DNA of 38,121 nt from Chitinispirillum sp. (GTDB lineage: Bacteria > Fibrobacterota > Chitinivibrionia > Chitinivibrionales > Chitinispirillaceae). Below the pieces are notes generated by a model, which had not been told where the DNA came from, did no database searches, and saw nothing but the letters and a program-made list of their open reading frames with translations. The stretch covers positions 1-38,121 of the forward strand of contig SKJJ01000032.1 of assembly GCA_007115975.1 (NCBI GenBank). Direction: 5' to 3'. How positions within the stretch are numbered: position 1 is the stretch's first letter; the number at the start of each line of letters is the position of its first letter. Positions 1 to 10,100 of this stretch are shown here, piece after piece. Both the position numbers and the translations under genes were made by a program.

Positions 1-118
1 GGACAATTCCGATTGTCCAGTGCCCTCAAAAAAGCGAAGTCCGCGCAGCGCTATAAACGTGGCACCGAGTGAAGCGAGCATGGAGGAGAACCGGTGCCGT
101 CCTCGGCAGGCGCCCAAA
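1..118. repeat. GC-rich tract with three potential hairpins
   Basis: The first bases form a perfect 7-bp inverted repeat, GGACAAT/ATTGTCC, around a 4-nt loop (1-18). GGCACC at 61-66 pairs with GGTGCC at 93-98, and TGCCG/CGGCA closes a 4-nt loop at 95-108, so the last two compete. The tract is visibly richer in G+C than the AT-rich 120-260 stretch after it. An 83-codon open frame crosses it, but it has no ribosome-binding site and resembles nothing I know. It could be the tail of a structured RNA or a palindromic repeat cut by the window edge. I see no gene in 1-260. Confidence 0.35.
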
Positions 119-260
119 TTCCTACTATACAATCCACTGCATAAAACGCTTCAGCGCCTCGTTATAATTGTAAATGTATCGGTAGATTTAATTTCAACGA
201 AAACAGCAAAAAAAAAAATTCCACCTATATTTCAAGCCAACGATTATATATCTTTTTACC

Positions 261-2390
261 ATGGCCTATAAATCAAACACCTCATCAGACCCTGCAATTC
301 CAGACAACTCCCTCGATCGTAACAGACATATTGTCCATGTTGCCCTAGCAACACTTGGAACCTTGTACGGATTTTTCTTTGGATTTGAAAACCTCCAGAC
401 GGACATCGTTATCTCCGTTATAGAGTTCTCCTATGCCATAGCCATGCTCTCCTTTACGGTTATTGCGCTGCTCTACCCTGCCAATCATACTATCCGCTGG
501 GTCACCATAACCACAGGTTCTGTTTTTTTCCTCTATCTTTTCATTACCGGTGGAGTTGAAGGAACCGGATCATCATGGAGCTATTTTGTTCCTATCGCCT
601 CATTTTATCTACTGGGTTTACGCAGCGGAAGCATCATCTCTTTCAGTTTTCTTCTACTTGGCACATTATCATTTATCCTTGCCCCACAATTCCCGGACAT
701 TATCCATCCCAATGACGCACTGTTTATAAAACGGTATTTGGGAATATACCTGCTCATATGTATCGTCTCCGTCGCCAATGAATACCAGCACCAGATAAAC
801 ATACGCAACTTACGACAACAAATCGAAGCCTCCAGAAAAATCCATTCAAAACTTCTTGAAAAAAATGAGCTTATAAACTCTCTTCTCTCTCATAGCCCTA
901 ATCCAATCTCAATATTTGACACAAACGGAACAATTTTACTCGTTTCCGATACTGCTGCAAAATTTCTGCAGCAACCAAAAGAGCAGATAATAGGCAAATC
1001 CATTAAAGATTTTTTTTCAGAATCCCTTGCTTGTCAACTTTTAAATAATGTTAGTCCAGTTGGAGCACCTGTCGTTAAGAAACATCCTCACAGGCTCAAC
1101 GGAAAAGAGATGACCTTTGAAACCATCCTCTTTCCCGTTAATCTGGAGCATAAAAACAAAAATCTGATCGGATCCATATCAATTGATGTTACACAAAGGG
1201 ATGCATTTGAGCAGGAACTGCTTACCGCCAGGGATCGGGCAGAAATCGCCAACCGTACCAAAGGACTCTTTCTGGCCAATATGAGCCACGAGTTCAGAAC
1301 ACCACTCAACGGTGTGATTGGAATGGCAACACTCCTGCTCGAAAGTGATCTCGGGGAAAAAGAGAAACAGTATGCAGAAATAATCGTCTCTAGCAGTCGA
1401 CATCTGCTGGGAATAATGAATGACATCCTCGATTTTTCTAAAATTGATGCCGGCAAAATGCAACTGGTAAAAGATACCTTCGACCTGTATCAGCTCACAG
1501 AAAAAATCATTCAAACCATGAAATACAGAACGGAAGCAACAGACCTCAACATACAATCACACATCGACCCCGCTGTCCCTGCGATTATTCACGGAGACAA
1601 GGGGAAGCTTAAGCAGATCCTTTATAACATCGTTGGCAATGCCCTCAAATTCACTCACCAGGGGAGCGTTAGCCTCAATGTCACGCTCAATTCACAGCAA
1701 GAGAACATCGCCTCTGTGCTCTTCTCTGTTCAGGATACTGGTGTAGGCATCCCGAAAGATAAAGCTGGTCTGCTGTTTGAGGAGTTCACACAGATCGACA
1801 ACTCAAACTCCCGAAAGTATGGGGGAACGGGACTTGGCCTTGCGATATGTAAAAAACTGGTTGAGATGATGGGCGGAGTGATCTCTTTTAAAAGCACCCC
1901 GGATATAGGTTCTGAATTCTACTTCACCATTCCCTTTGCAGTCATTGCTCAGAAAAAAAAGGCAGCCATAAAGCCCTTACAAGAGGTGGCCATACCACAC
2001 AAAAAGTATAAAATCCTTATTGCTGAGGATTACGAAATAAACCAGAAGGTGGCCGCAGAAATTCTGCAGCGAAAAGGGCTGCTGGTTGAACTGGCCGACA
2101 ACGGCATGCAGGCCATCGAGTGGTTGAAGAAGGACAAATTTGATCTGGTACTAATGGATATACAGATGCCGGAAATGGATGGTTTAGAGGCTACCGCAAC
2201 TATCAGAAAGTCTCCGGAGATCGCCAACAGCTCTCTGCCCATAATTGCCATGACTGCCAATGCAATGGCAGAGGATCGCCAGGCCTTCACTAACGCCGGA
2301 ATGGATGACTTCCTTGGAAAACCATTCAATGCAAAAGAGCTTTATGCCCTGGTTGAAAAATGGCTCCCAGGGAATAGCGCTGCATTGTAG
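261..2390 (+). CDS. Membrane hybrid sensor histidine kinase with PAS and receiver domains
   Basis: This two-component signalling protein senses through its membrane/PAS part, autophosphorylates on His and passes the phosphate to its own receiver domain. Residues 25-175 hold about five or six hydrophobic membrane segments. A PAS domain follows (about 203-320). The HisKA dimerisation helix carries SHEFRTPLNG with H343 as phospho-acceptor. The HATPase domain shows the N box around N460, DTGVGIP near 492 and GTGLGLAI near 525. The C-terminal receiver (about 610-705) has the acidic pair AEDYE, phospho-acceptor D633 in MDIQMPEMDG and the conserved Lys in GKPF. At 709 residues it is full length. No strong Shine-Dalgarno precedes the ATG, so the start is less certain than the family. 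No response regulator or output gene is adjacent, and the signal cannot be told from sequence. Confidence 0.93.
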   Translation: MAYKSNTSSDPAIPDNSLDRNRHIVHVALATLGTLYGFFFGFENLQTDIVISVIEFSYAIAMLSFTVIALLYPANHTIRWVTITTGSVFFLYLFITGGVEGTGSSWSYFVPIASFYLLGLRSGSIISFSFLLLGTLSFILAPQFPDIIHPNDALFIKRYLGIYLLICIVSVANEYQHQINIRNLRQQIEASRKIHSKLLEKNELINSLLSHSPNPISIFDTNGTILLVSDTAAKFLQQPKEQIIGKSIKDFFSESLACQLLNNVSPVGAPVVKKHPHRLNGKEMTFETILFPVNLEHKNKNLIGSISIDVTQRDAFEQELLTARDRAEIANRTKGLFLANMSHEFRTPLNGVIGMATLLLESDLGEKEKQYAEIIVSSSRHLLGIMNDILDFSKIDAGKMQLVKDTFDLYQLTEKIIQTMKYRTEATDLNIQSHIDPAVPAIIHGDKGKLKQILYNIVGNALKFTHQGSVSLNVTLNSQQENIASVLFSVQDTGVGIPKDKAGLLFEEFTQIDNSNSRKYGGTGLGLAICKKLVEMMGGVISFKSTPDIGSEFYFTIPFAVIAQKKKAAIKPLQEVAIPHKKYKILIAEDYEINQKVAAEILQRKGLLVELADNGMQAIEWLKKDKFDLVLMDIQMPEMDGLEATATIRKSPEIANSSLPIIAMTANAMAEDRQAFTNAGMDDFLGKPFNAKELYALVEKWLPGNSAAL

Positions 2391-2511
2391 CAGAGGCGAA
2401 ACATTTTACCAAGACACCTCTTCCGGACAGGAAATCTTAAAAACAGAACAGACAATTTCTCCGGATATATCTGCCCAGAAAATCAGAAAACAAACTGCCT
2501 TGATTCTTTAA

Positions 2512-2557
2512 AAGAAAAAAACGCGTACTCTTATAAGTGCCAATACGCGTTTTCTTT
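2512..2557. terminator. Bidirectional Rho-independent terminator
   Basis: A perfect 10-bp stem, AAAACGCGTA (2518-2527) against TACGCGTTTT (2544-2553), closes a 16-nt loop. The A-rich left flank and T-rich right flank let it work on both strands. It lies between the convergent histidine kinase and UDP-glucose dehydrogenase genes, as expected of a shared terminator. Confidence 0.8.
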
Positions 2558-2607
2558 AATGCCGGACTATGGGGTTGTTGAGGATACTACACCATCCCCT
2601 CACCTAA

Positions 2608-3996
2608 TCATTCATAGTGTTTAAGAGAGGGCTGCCCAAGAGGGAATACATTGAACCCAAGCTCAAAAAGTTTCTTGTGATCGAGAATATTCCTGCCGTC
2701 AAACAGAAACGCCGGACGTTCCATTTGGGATATGATCTTTTCATAATCCAGCTTACGATACTCATCCCACTCGGTCATGATGGCGATCGCGTGAGCCCCT
2801 TTTGCCGCCTCATAGGGATCCCTTGCAAATTCTACCGAGCCAAGACAATCTGCAAGGTCGGTTTTTGCATTCTCAATGGCCTGAGGATCGGTAATTACCA
2901 CCCCTGCATGCTCTTCAATTAACTGCCGCGCTACATCGATTGAAGGCGACTCACGAGTGTCTCCTGTATCTGCCTTGAATGCAAAGCCAAACAGCGCAAT
3001 CCTTTTATCTGCCACGGTATTGAACATCACTTTAATCATATTATCCACAAAGCGGCACTTCTGATATTCATTCATATTCACAACACCTTCCCAGTACCTG
3101 GCCACTTCATGCAATCCGTAGCTGTCGGCAATATACACCAGATTGAGAATATCCTTCTTGAAACAGGAACCCCCAAAACCAACACTGGAATTCAAAAAAC
3201 GTGATCCAATACGGGTATCCATCCCTATAGCTCTTGAAACCTCGGTAACATCCGCTTCGGTCTTCTCACAAAGAGCAGATATACTGTTTATCGAAGAGAT
3301 CCTCTGGGCAAGAAAGGCATTGGCCACCAGTTTTGAAAGCTCCGCACTCCATACATTCGTGGTAAGAATCCTCTCTTTATCTACCCAGTTTGCATATACC
3401 TGAACCAACTCATCACGTGCCTTCAATCCCAGCTCTGTAGTTTGAGACCCCACAAGCACTCTGTCTGGTTTTTCAAGATCTGCAATAGCGGTTCCTTCTG
3501 CCAGAAATTCAGGATTTGATAAAACTTCAAAATGGACCCCATTGTCATTTGCATTCAGAATCCTGTCCATTGCCTGTGCCGTACGCACCGGAAGAGTGCT
3601 CTTCTCTACAATAATCTTATCTGTTTTTGCTATTTTTACGATATTACGGGCAGTTTTTTCCCAATACTGAAGGTCTGCCGCTTTCCCTGCCCCCTGCCCA
3701 AAAGTCTTGGTAGGTGTATTAACAGAGACAAATATTATTTCACTCTCAAATATTGCTTGCTCAACATCGGTTGAGAAAAACAGGTTCCTCCCCCGGGCCT
3801 GTGCCACTGTTTCATATAAGCCCGGTTCATAGATCGGTAGCTTCTCAGAATTCCAAGCATCAATTCTCTCTGCATTAATATCTACAACTACAACCTTATA
3901 CTGAGGACATTTCAATGCAATCATCGCCATTGTAGGCCCCCCTACATACCCTGCCCCTATACATGCGATTGTCTTGGTAAACTTGGAATCACCCAC
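2608..3996 (-). CDS. ugd: UDP-glucose 6-dehydrogenase, eukaryote-like type
   Basis: It oxidises UDP-glucose to UDP-glucuronate with two NAD+, supplying precursors for surface polysaccharide. The Rossmann motif GAGYVGGPTMA is at residues 14-24. NPEFLAEGTAI marks the substrate loop, and the catalytic cysteine is C278 in GFGGSCFKKD. The central stretch FLAQRISSINSISALCE and the later GFAFKADTGDTRESPS and FDGRNILD are, from memory, nearly those of animal and plant enzymes rather than the usual short bacterial Ugd. At 462 residues it fits the long form. The start is GTG, supported by AAGGAG (4005-4010) eight bases upstream. No other sugar-nucleotide or polysaccharide gene is beside it. The function is firm; the physiological use is not visible. 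Confidence 0.96.
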   Translation of the reverse strand: MGDSKFTKTIACIGAGYVGGPTMAMIALKCPQYKVVVVDINAERIDAWNSEKLPIYEPGLYETVAQARGRNLFFSTDVEQAIFESEIIFVSVNTPTKTFGQGAGKAADLQYWEKTARNIVKIAKTDKIIVEKSTLPVRTAQAMDRILNANDNGVHFEVLSNPEFLAEGTAIADLEKPDRVLVGSQTTELGLKARDELVQVYANWVDKERILTTNVWSAELSKLVANAFLAQRISSINSISALCEKTEADVTEVSRAIGMDTRIGSRFLNSSVGFGGSCFKKDILNLVYIADSYGLHEVARYWEGVVNMNEYQKCRFVDNMIKVMFNTVADKRIALFGFAFKADTGDTRESPSIDVARQLIEEHAGVVITDPQAIENAKTDLADCLGSVEFARDPYEAAKGAHAIAIMTEWDEYRKLDYEKIISQMERPAFLFDGRNILDHKKLFELGFNVFPLGQPSLKHYE

Positions 3997-4004
3997 TGCA
4001 CTCT

Positions 4005-4010
4005 CTCCTT
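4005..4010 (-). promoter_or_regulatory. Shine-Dalgarno fixing the GTG start of ugd
   Basis: AAGGAG on the minus strand lies 8 nt before the GTG at 3996. There is no ATG alternative before the Rossmann motif, so this site decides a non-ATG start. Confidence 0.7.
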
Positions 4011-4234
4011 ATCTGTTATTTCAATCTTTTTTGAGCATATTTGTAAAGATCCATAATATAGTAATTACACCCGTAACCTATATATACTTAAATGAACCAG
4101 TTAAAATCAGTAGTGTCCGCTTAGTTTGACCACAAATACGATCCTTTTCCTAAGCTCTGTTTCTATACCCCACACCCATCTCTATAACTGTTCTCTGCAC
4201 ACCCTACCGCCAATTCGCACTGTCTGACCGGCCG

Positions 4235-5305
4235 TTATAGCACACCAAACACAATATCCGCCAGTTGCGCTCTGATACGGTTTATCTCAGAGCGGTCTCT
4301 TTTTCTTACCGGCCAGGTGTAATTGGACAACAGCACAAATGAGACCTCACGTGGCCTGTCGAGCACAATTACCGTTCCGGTAAAACCGGTTTTACCAAAG
4401 GTACAGCGGCTCCTTTTGGCACCCATATACCCCTGATCAAGCTCCCAGCCCAAACCGGTCCTAACATTATGTATATGGGGCAATTGATCGGTATACATCT
4501 TTTGAACCACTGTTGGGGTTAAAAAAAGCTTACCCCTATATACACCTCCGCAAAGCAGCATCTCTGAAAACTCAAGCAAATCCGATGCAGTCGAAAACAG
4601 CCCCGCAGAACCTGCAGTCATAAGGGGGCGAAGTGCCCATGCACTCTCATCATGCACCTCTCCCTGTATTACTCTGCCTCGCCAGGCATCCTCTTCGGTA
4701 GGAACGGTCCTGCTTTTATCAAGTACACTCGTATCAAAAGTGGTGTTACTCATCCCCAGAGGCGAAAAAAAGTACTCATTGGCAATCTGCGGCAACGCCG
4801 CTTTACATACCCTCTCAATAACCATTCCCAAAAGAATACTGGTAGCATTGGCATAGAAAAACTGCTCCCCGGGAGGGCATTTCAGGTCTGAAGTGAGTAT
4901 TGTTTGGAGGATTTCGTCCGCAGGGAGGGTTTTGCAATCTGAAAGCCTGAAATCAAAATTCAGCGTATGAGTAAGCAGATGGCGTATGAGTATAGATTCT
5001 CCGAATGCACCTTTATACTCCGGAATATAGCGGATCATTTTGTCTGTTAAAGAGAGCTCTCCCTTATCGATTAATAAAAGTGCAAGACTGCTTGTTGGAA
5101 CAGATTTGGTTATTGAGGCACAGTCAAAAATTGAATCCGGGGACATCTGTTGAGATTTCGGATCATAGGAAAAATTCCCCTCCGCCACAACGGTCCTATC
5201 TCCCCTGATAGAAACCGCGGCCACGGCTCCGGGAAAAACACTCTCTTTGATTGCCCCTCGAAGTAGTTCTCTGATCTTCTCTTCCATAGCCCTCATCTTT
5301 TTCAA
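4235..5305 (-). CDS. Beta-lactamase-fold serine hydrolase (class C / EstB type)
   Basis: A penicillin-binding-protein-like hydrolase, probably an esterase or D-amino-acid-peptidase type rather than a true resistance enzyme. It has the three motifs of the superfamily: S64-I-T-K67 (nucleophile and base), Y151-A-N153 and K305-T-G307 near the C terminus. No signal peptide is visible, so it seems cytoplasmic; a classic class C beta-lactamase would be exported. The longest frame begins with TTG at 5305 without a good Shine-Dalgarno. In-frame ATG codons at 5296 and 5287 are credible alternative starts, the latter preceded by GATGAGGG. It stands alone between a dehydrogenase gene and a non-coding region. 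Substrate unknown. Confidence 0.88.
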   Translation of the reverse strand: MKKMRAMEEKIRELLRGAIKESVFPGAVAAVSIRGDRTVVAEGNFSYDPKSQQMSPDSIFDCASITKSVPTSSLALLLIDKGELSLTDKMIRYIPEYKGAFGESILIRHLLTHTLNFDFRLSDCKTLPADEILQTILTSDLKCPPGEQFFYANATSILLGMVIERVCKAALPQIANEYFFSPLGMSNTTFDTSVLDKSRTVPTEEDAWRGRVIQGEVHDESAWALRPLMTAGSAGLFSTASDLLEFSEMLLCGGVYRGKLFLTPTVVQKMYTDQLPHIHNVRTGLGWELDQGYMGAKRSRCTFGKTGFTGTVIVLDRPREVSFVLLSNYTWPVRKRDRSEINRIRAQLADIVFGVL

Positions 5306-5460
5306 GTCCGGAACGATCTGTTGAACCGACTCAGTGCATTCCGGGGATATTTGTAGTCTTTGGTTAGAGGTAATAGTGTCGTTTTCAAATTAAAATAGTT
5401 TTGTTTCGGTTTATTTAAAAATCCTACTTCCAATCCGCAAAATTCAGATTTTTCCAACTG

Positions 5461-5871
5461 TTGCTGTTTTTGCATTCAGTGAATCTATGATTACTATAAA
5501 AAATCTAACATGCCTCACTTCCCACAGGACACAAAAAAATGATGAAGATATTATTTGAGCTAGCGCTTAGTGGGGGGCTGCGAGTCTATCTTGTCCATAG
5601 TTCTGGTGCCCCCTCACTTAGAGACAATGTCTGCAAGTGGCCGGACCATAGATTGGCAATCTATCAATGGTATGAAAACTTAAGCCAATTAAATTTATTT
5701 CACATTGACCTCCATATTTCCAAAGCATTATTTTGTTGTGGATAAATTTGGCCTAAGGTGGACAGCTGAAAAAACTTTTTTCTGTCCAATTTCAACAGGA
5801 AGTGATGATCTCGATGATTTTCAAAAGAAGATACCCTCCTTTTTAATGAAGGGGAGGGTATCTTTTTTTTT
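5461..5871 (+). ncRNA. Candidate structured RNA or leader upstream of carA
   Basis: The 5306-5957 interval has no credible protein gene but is rich in secondary structure on the plus strand. There is a 13-bp imperfect stem, 5566-5578 against 5608-5621 (G-run against C-run, one mismatch, one bulge, 29-nt loop). ATAGATT/AATCTAT closes a 3-nt loop at 5648-5664. TGGACAG/CTGTCCA spans 5759-5788 with an inner A6/T6. A perfect terminator stem follows at 5829-5863. A weak promoter-like pair (TTGCAT near 5470, TACTAT near 5492) lies in front. It could be a free-standing small RNA ending at the terminator, or an attenuating leader of the carA operon, whose first codon is about 85 nt further on. I compared it by eye with RNase P RNA, SRP RNA, tmRNA and 6S RNA and saw none of their signature strings. 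Confidence 0.45.
5829..5871 (+). terminator. Strong Rho-independent terminator before carA
   Basis: AGATACCCTCC (5829-5839) pairs perfectly with GGAGGGTATCT (5853-5863), and a run of nine T (5863-5871) follows. It points towards carA and has no protein gene before it on this strand, so it ends either a small RNA or an attenuated leader transcript. Confidence 0.85.
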
Positions 5872-5957
5872 GGGACTAAACACATTTTTAAGGCTTTGTA
5901 TCGTAATGAATCGAAACTTATAGGTTTTGCCTGTACACTACATAAAGTGAGGTGCTT

Positions 5958-7103
5958 TTGAAAGGGTATATTGCGCTGGAAGATGGAACCATTTTTGAGG
6001 GAGAGTCTTTCGGGGCGGCAGGAGAAGCAGTAGGCGAAGTGGTATTCAATACCAGTATGACCGGTTATCAGGAAATTTTAACCGACCCCTCCTACTCCTC
6101 TCAGATCGTCACCATGACCTATCCCCTTATTGGCAATTACGGCATTAACGAAACAGATATCGAATCTTCCCAAATTCAGGTGGCTGGATTTGTTGTTAAA
6201 GAGGCCTGTCACTATCCCTCCAACTTCACCTCAAAAACCACTCTCGCCCAGTACCTTCAGGACAATGGCATTGTGGGAGTAGAGAGTGTCGACACACGTG
6301 CTCTCACCAGACACATACGCACCTGCGGAGCATTAAAAGCAGTTATTTGGGCCGGTGAAGAAGAGATCTCCCCCGAACAGCTCGTAAAAAAGGCCCAAAA
6401 GTGGAAAGGGCTCCTTGGAGAAGACCTGGTTAAAACGGTGACCTGCAAAGAGCGTTACCTCTGGGAGGACAGCGAAAGCCAGCCAAAAAATCACCAATTT
6501 TCCATCGTTGCCATGGACTTCGGTATCAAATTCAACATACTGCGGATTTTATCGAAACTGGGGTGTAAGATCACTGTAGTGCCTGCTCACACAACCGCAG
6601 AAGAGATTATGGCGTTACAACCCGATGGAGTATTTCTCTCAAATGGCCCCGGCGATCCGGCACCGATCACCTACGCCATAGATACGATAAGAGAGCTGAT
6701 AGGAACGCTCCCCATTTTTGGAATATGCCTGGGACATCAACTGCTGGCTCTTGCCCTTGGGGGTTCAACCTACAAACTTAAATTCGGTCACCGCGGGGCA
6801 AATCACCCGGTGCGCCATAATGCAACCGGCGTCGTTGAGATAACCTCACAGAATCATGGGTTCTGCGTTGACATTGAGAGTTTAAAATCAAAAGATATCG
6901 TCACCTCACACATTAATCTTAATGATAACACCAGTGAGGGATTGGACTGCCCGGATAAAAAACTCTTCAGTGTGCAGTATCATCCGGAAAGCTCTCCCGG
7001 ACCTCACGACTCTGGCTATCTGTTTGAAAAATTCTTAAAGTTGATGGAAGATGAGAAAAAGTCAACCAAAGAGCGCAAATACACTGCAGTCTCAGATGTG
7101 TGA
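5958..7103 (+). CDS. carA: Carbamoyl-phosphate synthase small (glutaminase) subunit
   Basis: It hydrolyses glutamine and passes ammonia to CarB for carbamoyl phosphate, used in pyrimidine and arginine synthesis. The N-terminal half carries the CarA-specific LEDGTIFEGESFG and NTSMTGYQE strings. The C-terminal class I amidotransferase domain has nucleophile C257 in FGICLGHQ and H342/E344 in QYHPESS. The length, about 381 residues, is normal. I prefer the TTG at 5958, five bases after GAGG (5949-5952), over the GTG at 5952, which overlaps that site. It is the first gene of a seven-gene plus-strand operon (gaps of 22-59 bp). It is the only carA in the window, although two carB genes follow. Confidence 0.97.
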   Translation: MKGYIALEDGTIFEGESFGAAGEAVGEVVFNTSMTGYQEILTDPSYSSQIVTMTYPLIGNYGINETDIESSQIQVAGFVVKEACHYPSNFTSKTTLAQYLQDNGIVGVESVDTRALTRHIRTCGALKAVIWAGEEEISPEQLVKKAQKWKGLLGEDLVKTVTCKERYLWEDSESQPKNHQFSIVAMDFGIKFNILRILSKLGCKITVVPAHTTAEEIMALQPDGVFLSNGPGDPAPITYAIDTIRELIGTLPIFGICLGHQLLALALGGSTYKLKFGHRGANHPVRHNATGVVEITSQNHGFCVDIESLKSKDIVTSHINLNDNTSEGLDCPDKKLFSVQYHPESSPGPHDSGYLFEKFLKLMEDEKKSTKERKYTAVSDV

Positions 7104-7152
7104 TAATCTTTAATGTTTATAAACAGCTTTCCTTCACAAGAGTAAGGGATAT

Positions 7153-10100
7153 ATGCCTAAAAGAACCGATATTAAAAAAGTCCTGATTATTGGCAGCGGC
7201 CCCATCATAATTGGCCAGGCATGTGAATTTGATTACTCCGGTACCCAGGCCTGCAAAGCTTTAAGAGAAGAGGGCTTTGAGGTTATACTGGTCAACTCAA
7301 ATCCGGCTACAATTATGACAGACCCCGACGTTGCAGACAAAACCTACATAGAACCCATAACACCGGAAATCGTGGAAAAAATCATTGCTGCAGAGCGCCC
7401 CGATGCGATCCTTCCTACCATGGGAGGACAAACCGGCCTTAACACTGCTATGGAACTTTCTGAAAACGGTGTCCTGGAACGATACAATGTCAAACTCATC
7501 GGAGCTAATGAACTGGCTATTAAGCGAGCCGAAGATCGCTGTGATTTCAAGGAAGCCATCAGGAAAATCGGTCTGGATCTTCCAAAAAGTGCCTTCGCCT
7601 ACAACATCGATGAAGCCTGGGAGATAGCAAAAGATATCGGTTTCCCTCTCATAATTCGTCCAAGTTTCACCATGGGTGGAACCGGGGGCGGAATAGTATA
7701 TGATGAAGAGGATTTCGAGCGGGCTGCGCAGTATGGACTGCACTGCAGCCGTGTAAATGAAGTCCTCATCGAAGAATCAATTATTGGATGGAAAGAGTAT
7801 GAGCTGGAGATAATGCGCGACAACGCCGACAATGTCGTCATTATATGCTCCATCGAAAACATCGATCCTATGGGGGTTCATACCGGCGACAGTATCACTG
7901 TTGCCCCTGCCCAGACATTGACAGACAAGCAGTATCAACAGATGCGTGATGCGGCAATTGCCATTATTAGAGAAATCGGTGTGGAAACAGGAGGATCAAA
8001 TGTCCAGTTCGCGGTAAGCCCCACCGACGGACGTATGGTTGTCATTGAAATGAATCCAAGGGTGAGCAGAAGCTCCGCTCTGGCCAGTAAAGCTACTGGA
8101 TTCCCCATCGCAAAATTTGCCGCAAAACTGGCTGTTGGGTATACTCTCGATGAGATCCGAAATGATATCACAAAAGAAACCCCAGCATCCTTTGAACCTG
8201 CAATTGACTACTGTGTCATTAAAATTCCACGGTTCACTTTTGAAAAATTCCCCGAATCCGATCCAACTCTTGGAATCCAGATGAAATCCGTCGGGGAAAC
8301 CATGGCTATCGGGCGTACATTCAAAGAAGCCCTCCAGAAAGGGTTAAGAGGACTTGAAATCGGCAAGACCGGTTTTCAGGCTGTTGTACAGCAACTCTCC
8401 AACCAGGAGATCATGGACAGTCTCCCGGTACCAAGAGCTGAACGGTTCTTTCTCATCCGCCTTGCACTGCAAAACGGGATAAGCGTTGAGGAGATCGCAG
8501 AGAAATCCATGATTGACCCCTGGTTCCTTCATAATATGAAAGAAATCGTTGATTTCGAAAATAAAATCACACCCAATTTTCTAAATAATAAACCGGATCT
8601 TCAGAAAAAACTTCTCAGAAAAGCAAAGGAGATGGGGTTCTCTGATGCTCAACTTGCAGCTCTGACAAATACCGATGAACTGACATTCAGAACTTTCAGA
8701 AAAAAACTGGGCATTATACCCACCTACAAACTGGTTGACACTTGTGCTGCTGAATTTGAAGCCTATACTCCTTACTATTATTCAACCTATGAATCAGAGG
8801 ATGAGAGCACGCCAAGTGACAAACCTAAGATTGTCATCCTTGGTGGCGGACCAAACCGTATCGGCCAGGGTATTGAATTTGACTACTGCTGCTGCCAGGC
8901 ATCCTTTGCACTTGCAGAACTTGGAATTGAATCAATCATGGTAAACTCCAACCCCGAAACGGTAAGTACCGATTACGACACCTCCGACAAACTCTATTTC
9001 GAACCGCTTACCTTTGAAGATGTAATGAACATTATCGACAAGGAAAAACCAGCGGGTGTTATCGTGCAGTTTGGCGGGCAGACCCCTCTCAATCTGGCAA
9101 AACGACTGATGGAAGCCGGGGCACCAATTATCGGAACAAGCGTTGAAGCTATTCAGCGTGCAGAAGACAGGGATGAATTTGCTGCAATGCTCCGAAAAAT
9201 AGAGGTTAACCAGCCGGCAAACGGTATCGCAAAATCCACTGAAGAAGCGCTGGTCATTGCTGCAAAAATCGGCTACCCGGTTCTTCTGAGACCTTCATTT
9301 GTTCTTGGTGGCAGGGCAATGAAAATTGTCTACGATGATCAGGATCTCAAATCGTTTATTGTCGAAGCCCAAGCCGCTGCTGAAAACAGACCGGTACTTA
9401 TCGATAAATTCATCGGTGATGCCATTGAATGTGATGTGGATGCAATCTCCGATGGTGAAACAACCATGATCTGCGGTATTATGGAACATATCGAAGAGGC
9501 CGGGATTCACTCCGGGGACAGTGCATGCGTTCTCCCCCCCCACACTCTTTCAGATAATCTGATTGCAGCTATTCGCAAAATTACAGTGAGTATCGCAAAT
9601 GAACTGAAAGTTAAAGGACTGCTTAATATCCAGTTTGCAATTAAGGATGATCAGGTCTTTGTTCTTGAAGTAAACCCAAGAGCATCACGTACCGTACCAT
9701 TTGTTTCCAAGGCTATGGGTATCCCATGGGCCAAGATTGCTGCAAAGGTAATGGCCGGGGAAAAACTCCACAATATAGACGACGCATATGAAAGGGATAT
9801 CGATTACTATGCGGTGAAGGAGTCGGTGTTGCCGTTTAATAAATTCAGAGGTGCTGATATCATCTTGGGCCCAGAGATGAAATCCACCGGTGAAGTTATG
9901 GGACTGGACAAGGATTTCGGATTGGCTTTTGCCAAAAGCCAGGAAGCCGCCGGCAACAAGCTGCCAAGGCGGGGTGCGGTCTTTATCAGTGTGAAAAACA
10001 GCATGCGAAGAAATATAATATTCATGGTTAAGGCCGTTGCTGCAATGGGGTTCAAAATTTTTGCTTCCGAAGGAACTTGGAGGGTGTTACGTTCAAGCGG

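Noticed and set aside
20..271. Open frame of 83 codons at the left edge
   Set aside because: No Shine-Dalgarno, odd composition, no recognisable domain, and it overlaps the start of the histidine kinase; the DNA there is better explained by hairpins.
4108..4130. TAGTGTCCGCTTAGTTTGACC-like string resembling an insertion-sequence end
   Set aside because: I found no inverted partner, transposase fragment or target duplication nearby; the similarity is too short to call.
4235..5305. Antibiotic-resistance beta-lactamase
   Set aside because: The fold motifs fit, but there is no signal peptide and no ampR-like neighbour; an esterase or peptidase role is more likely.
5539..5923. Short plus- and minus-strand open frames in the region before carA
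   Set aside because: They overlap each other and the hairpins and terminator, have no convincing start signals, and the DNA behaves like structured RNA rather than coding sequence.
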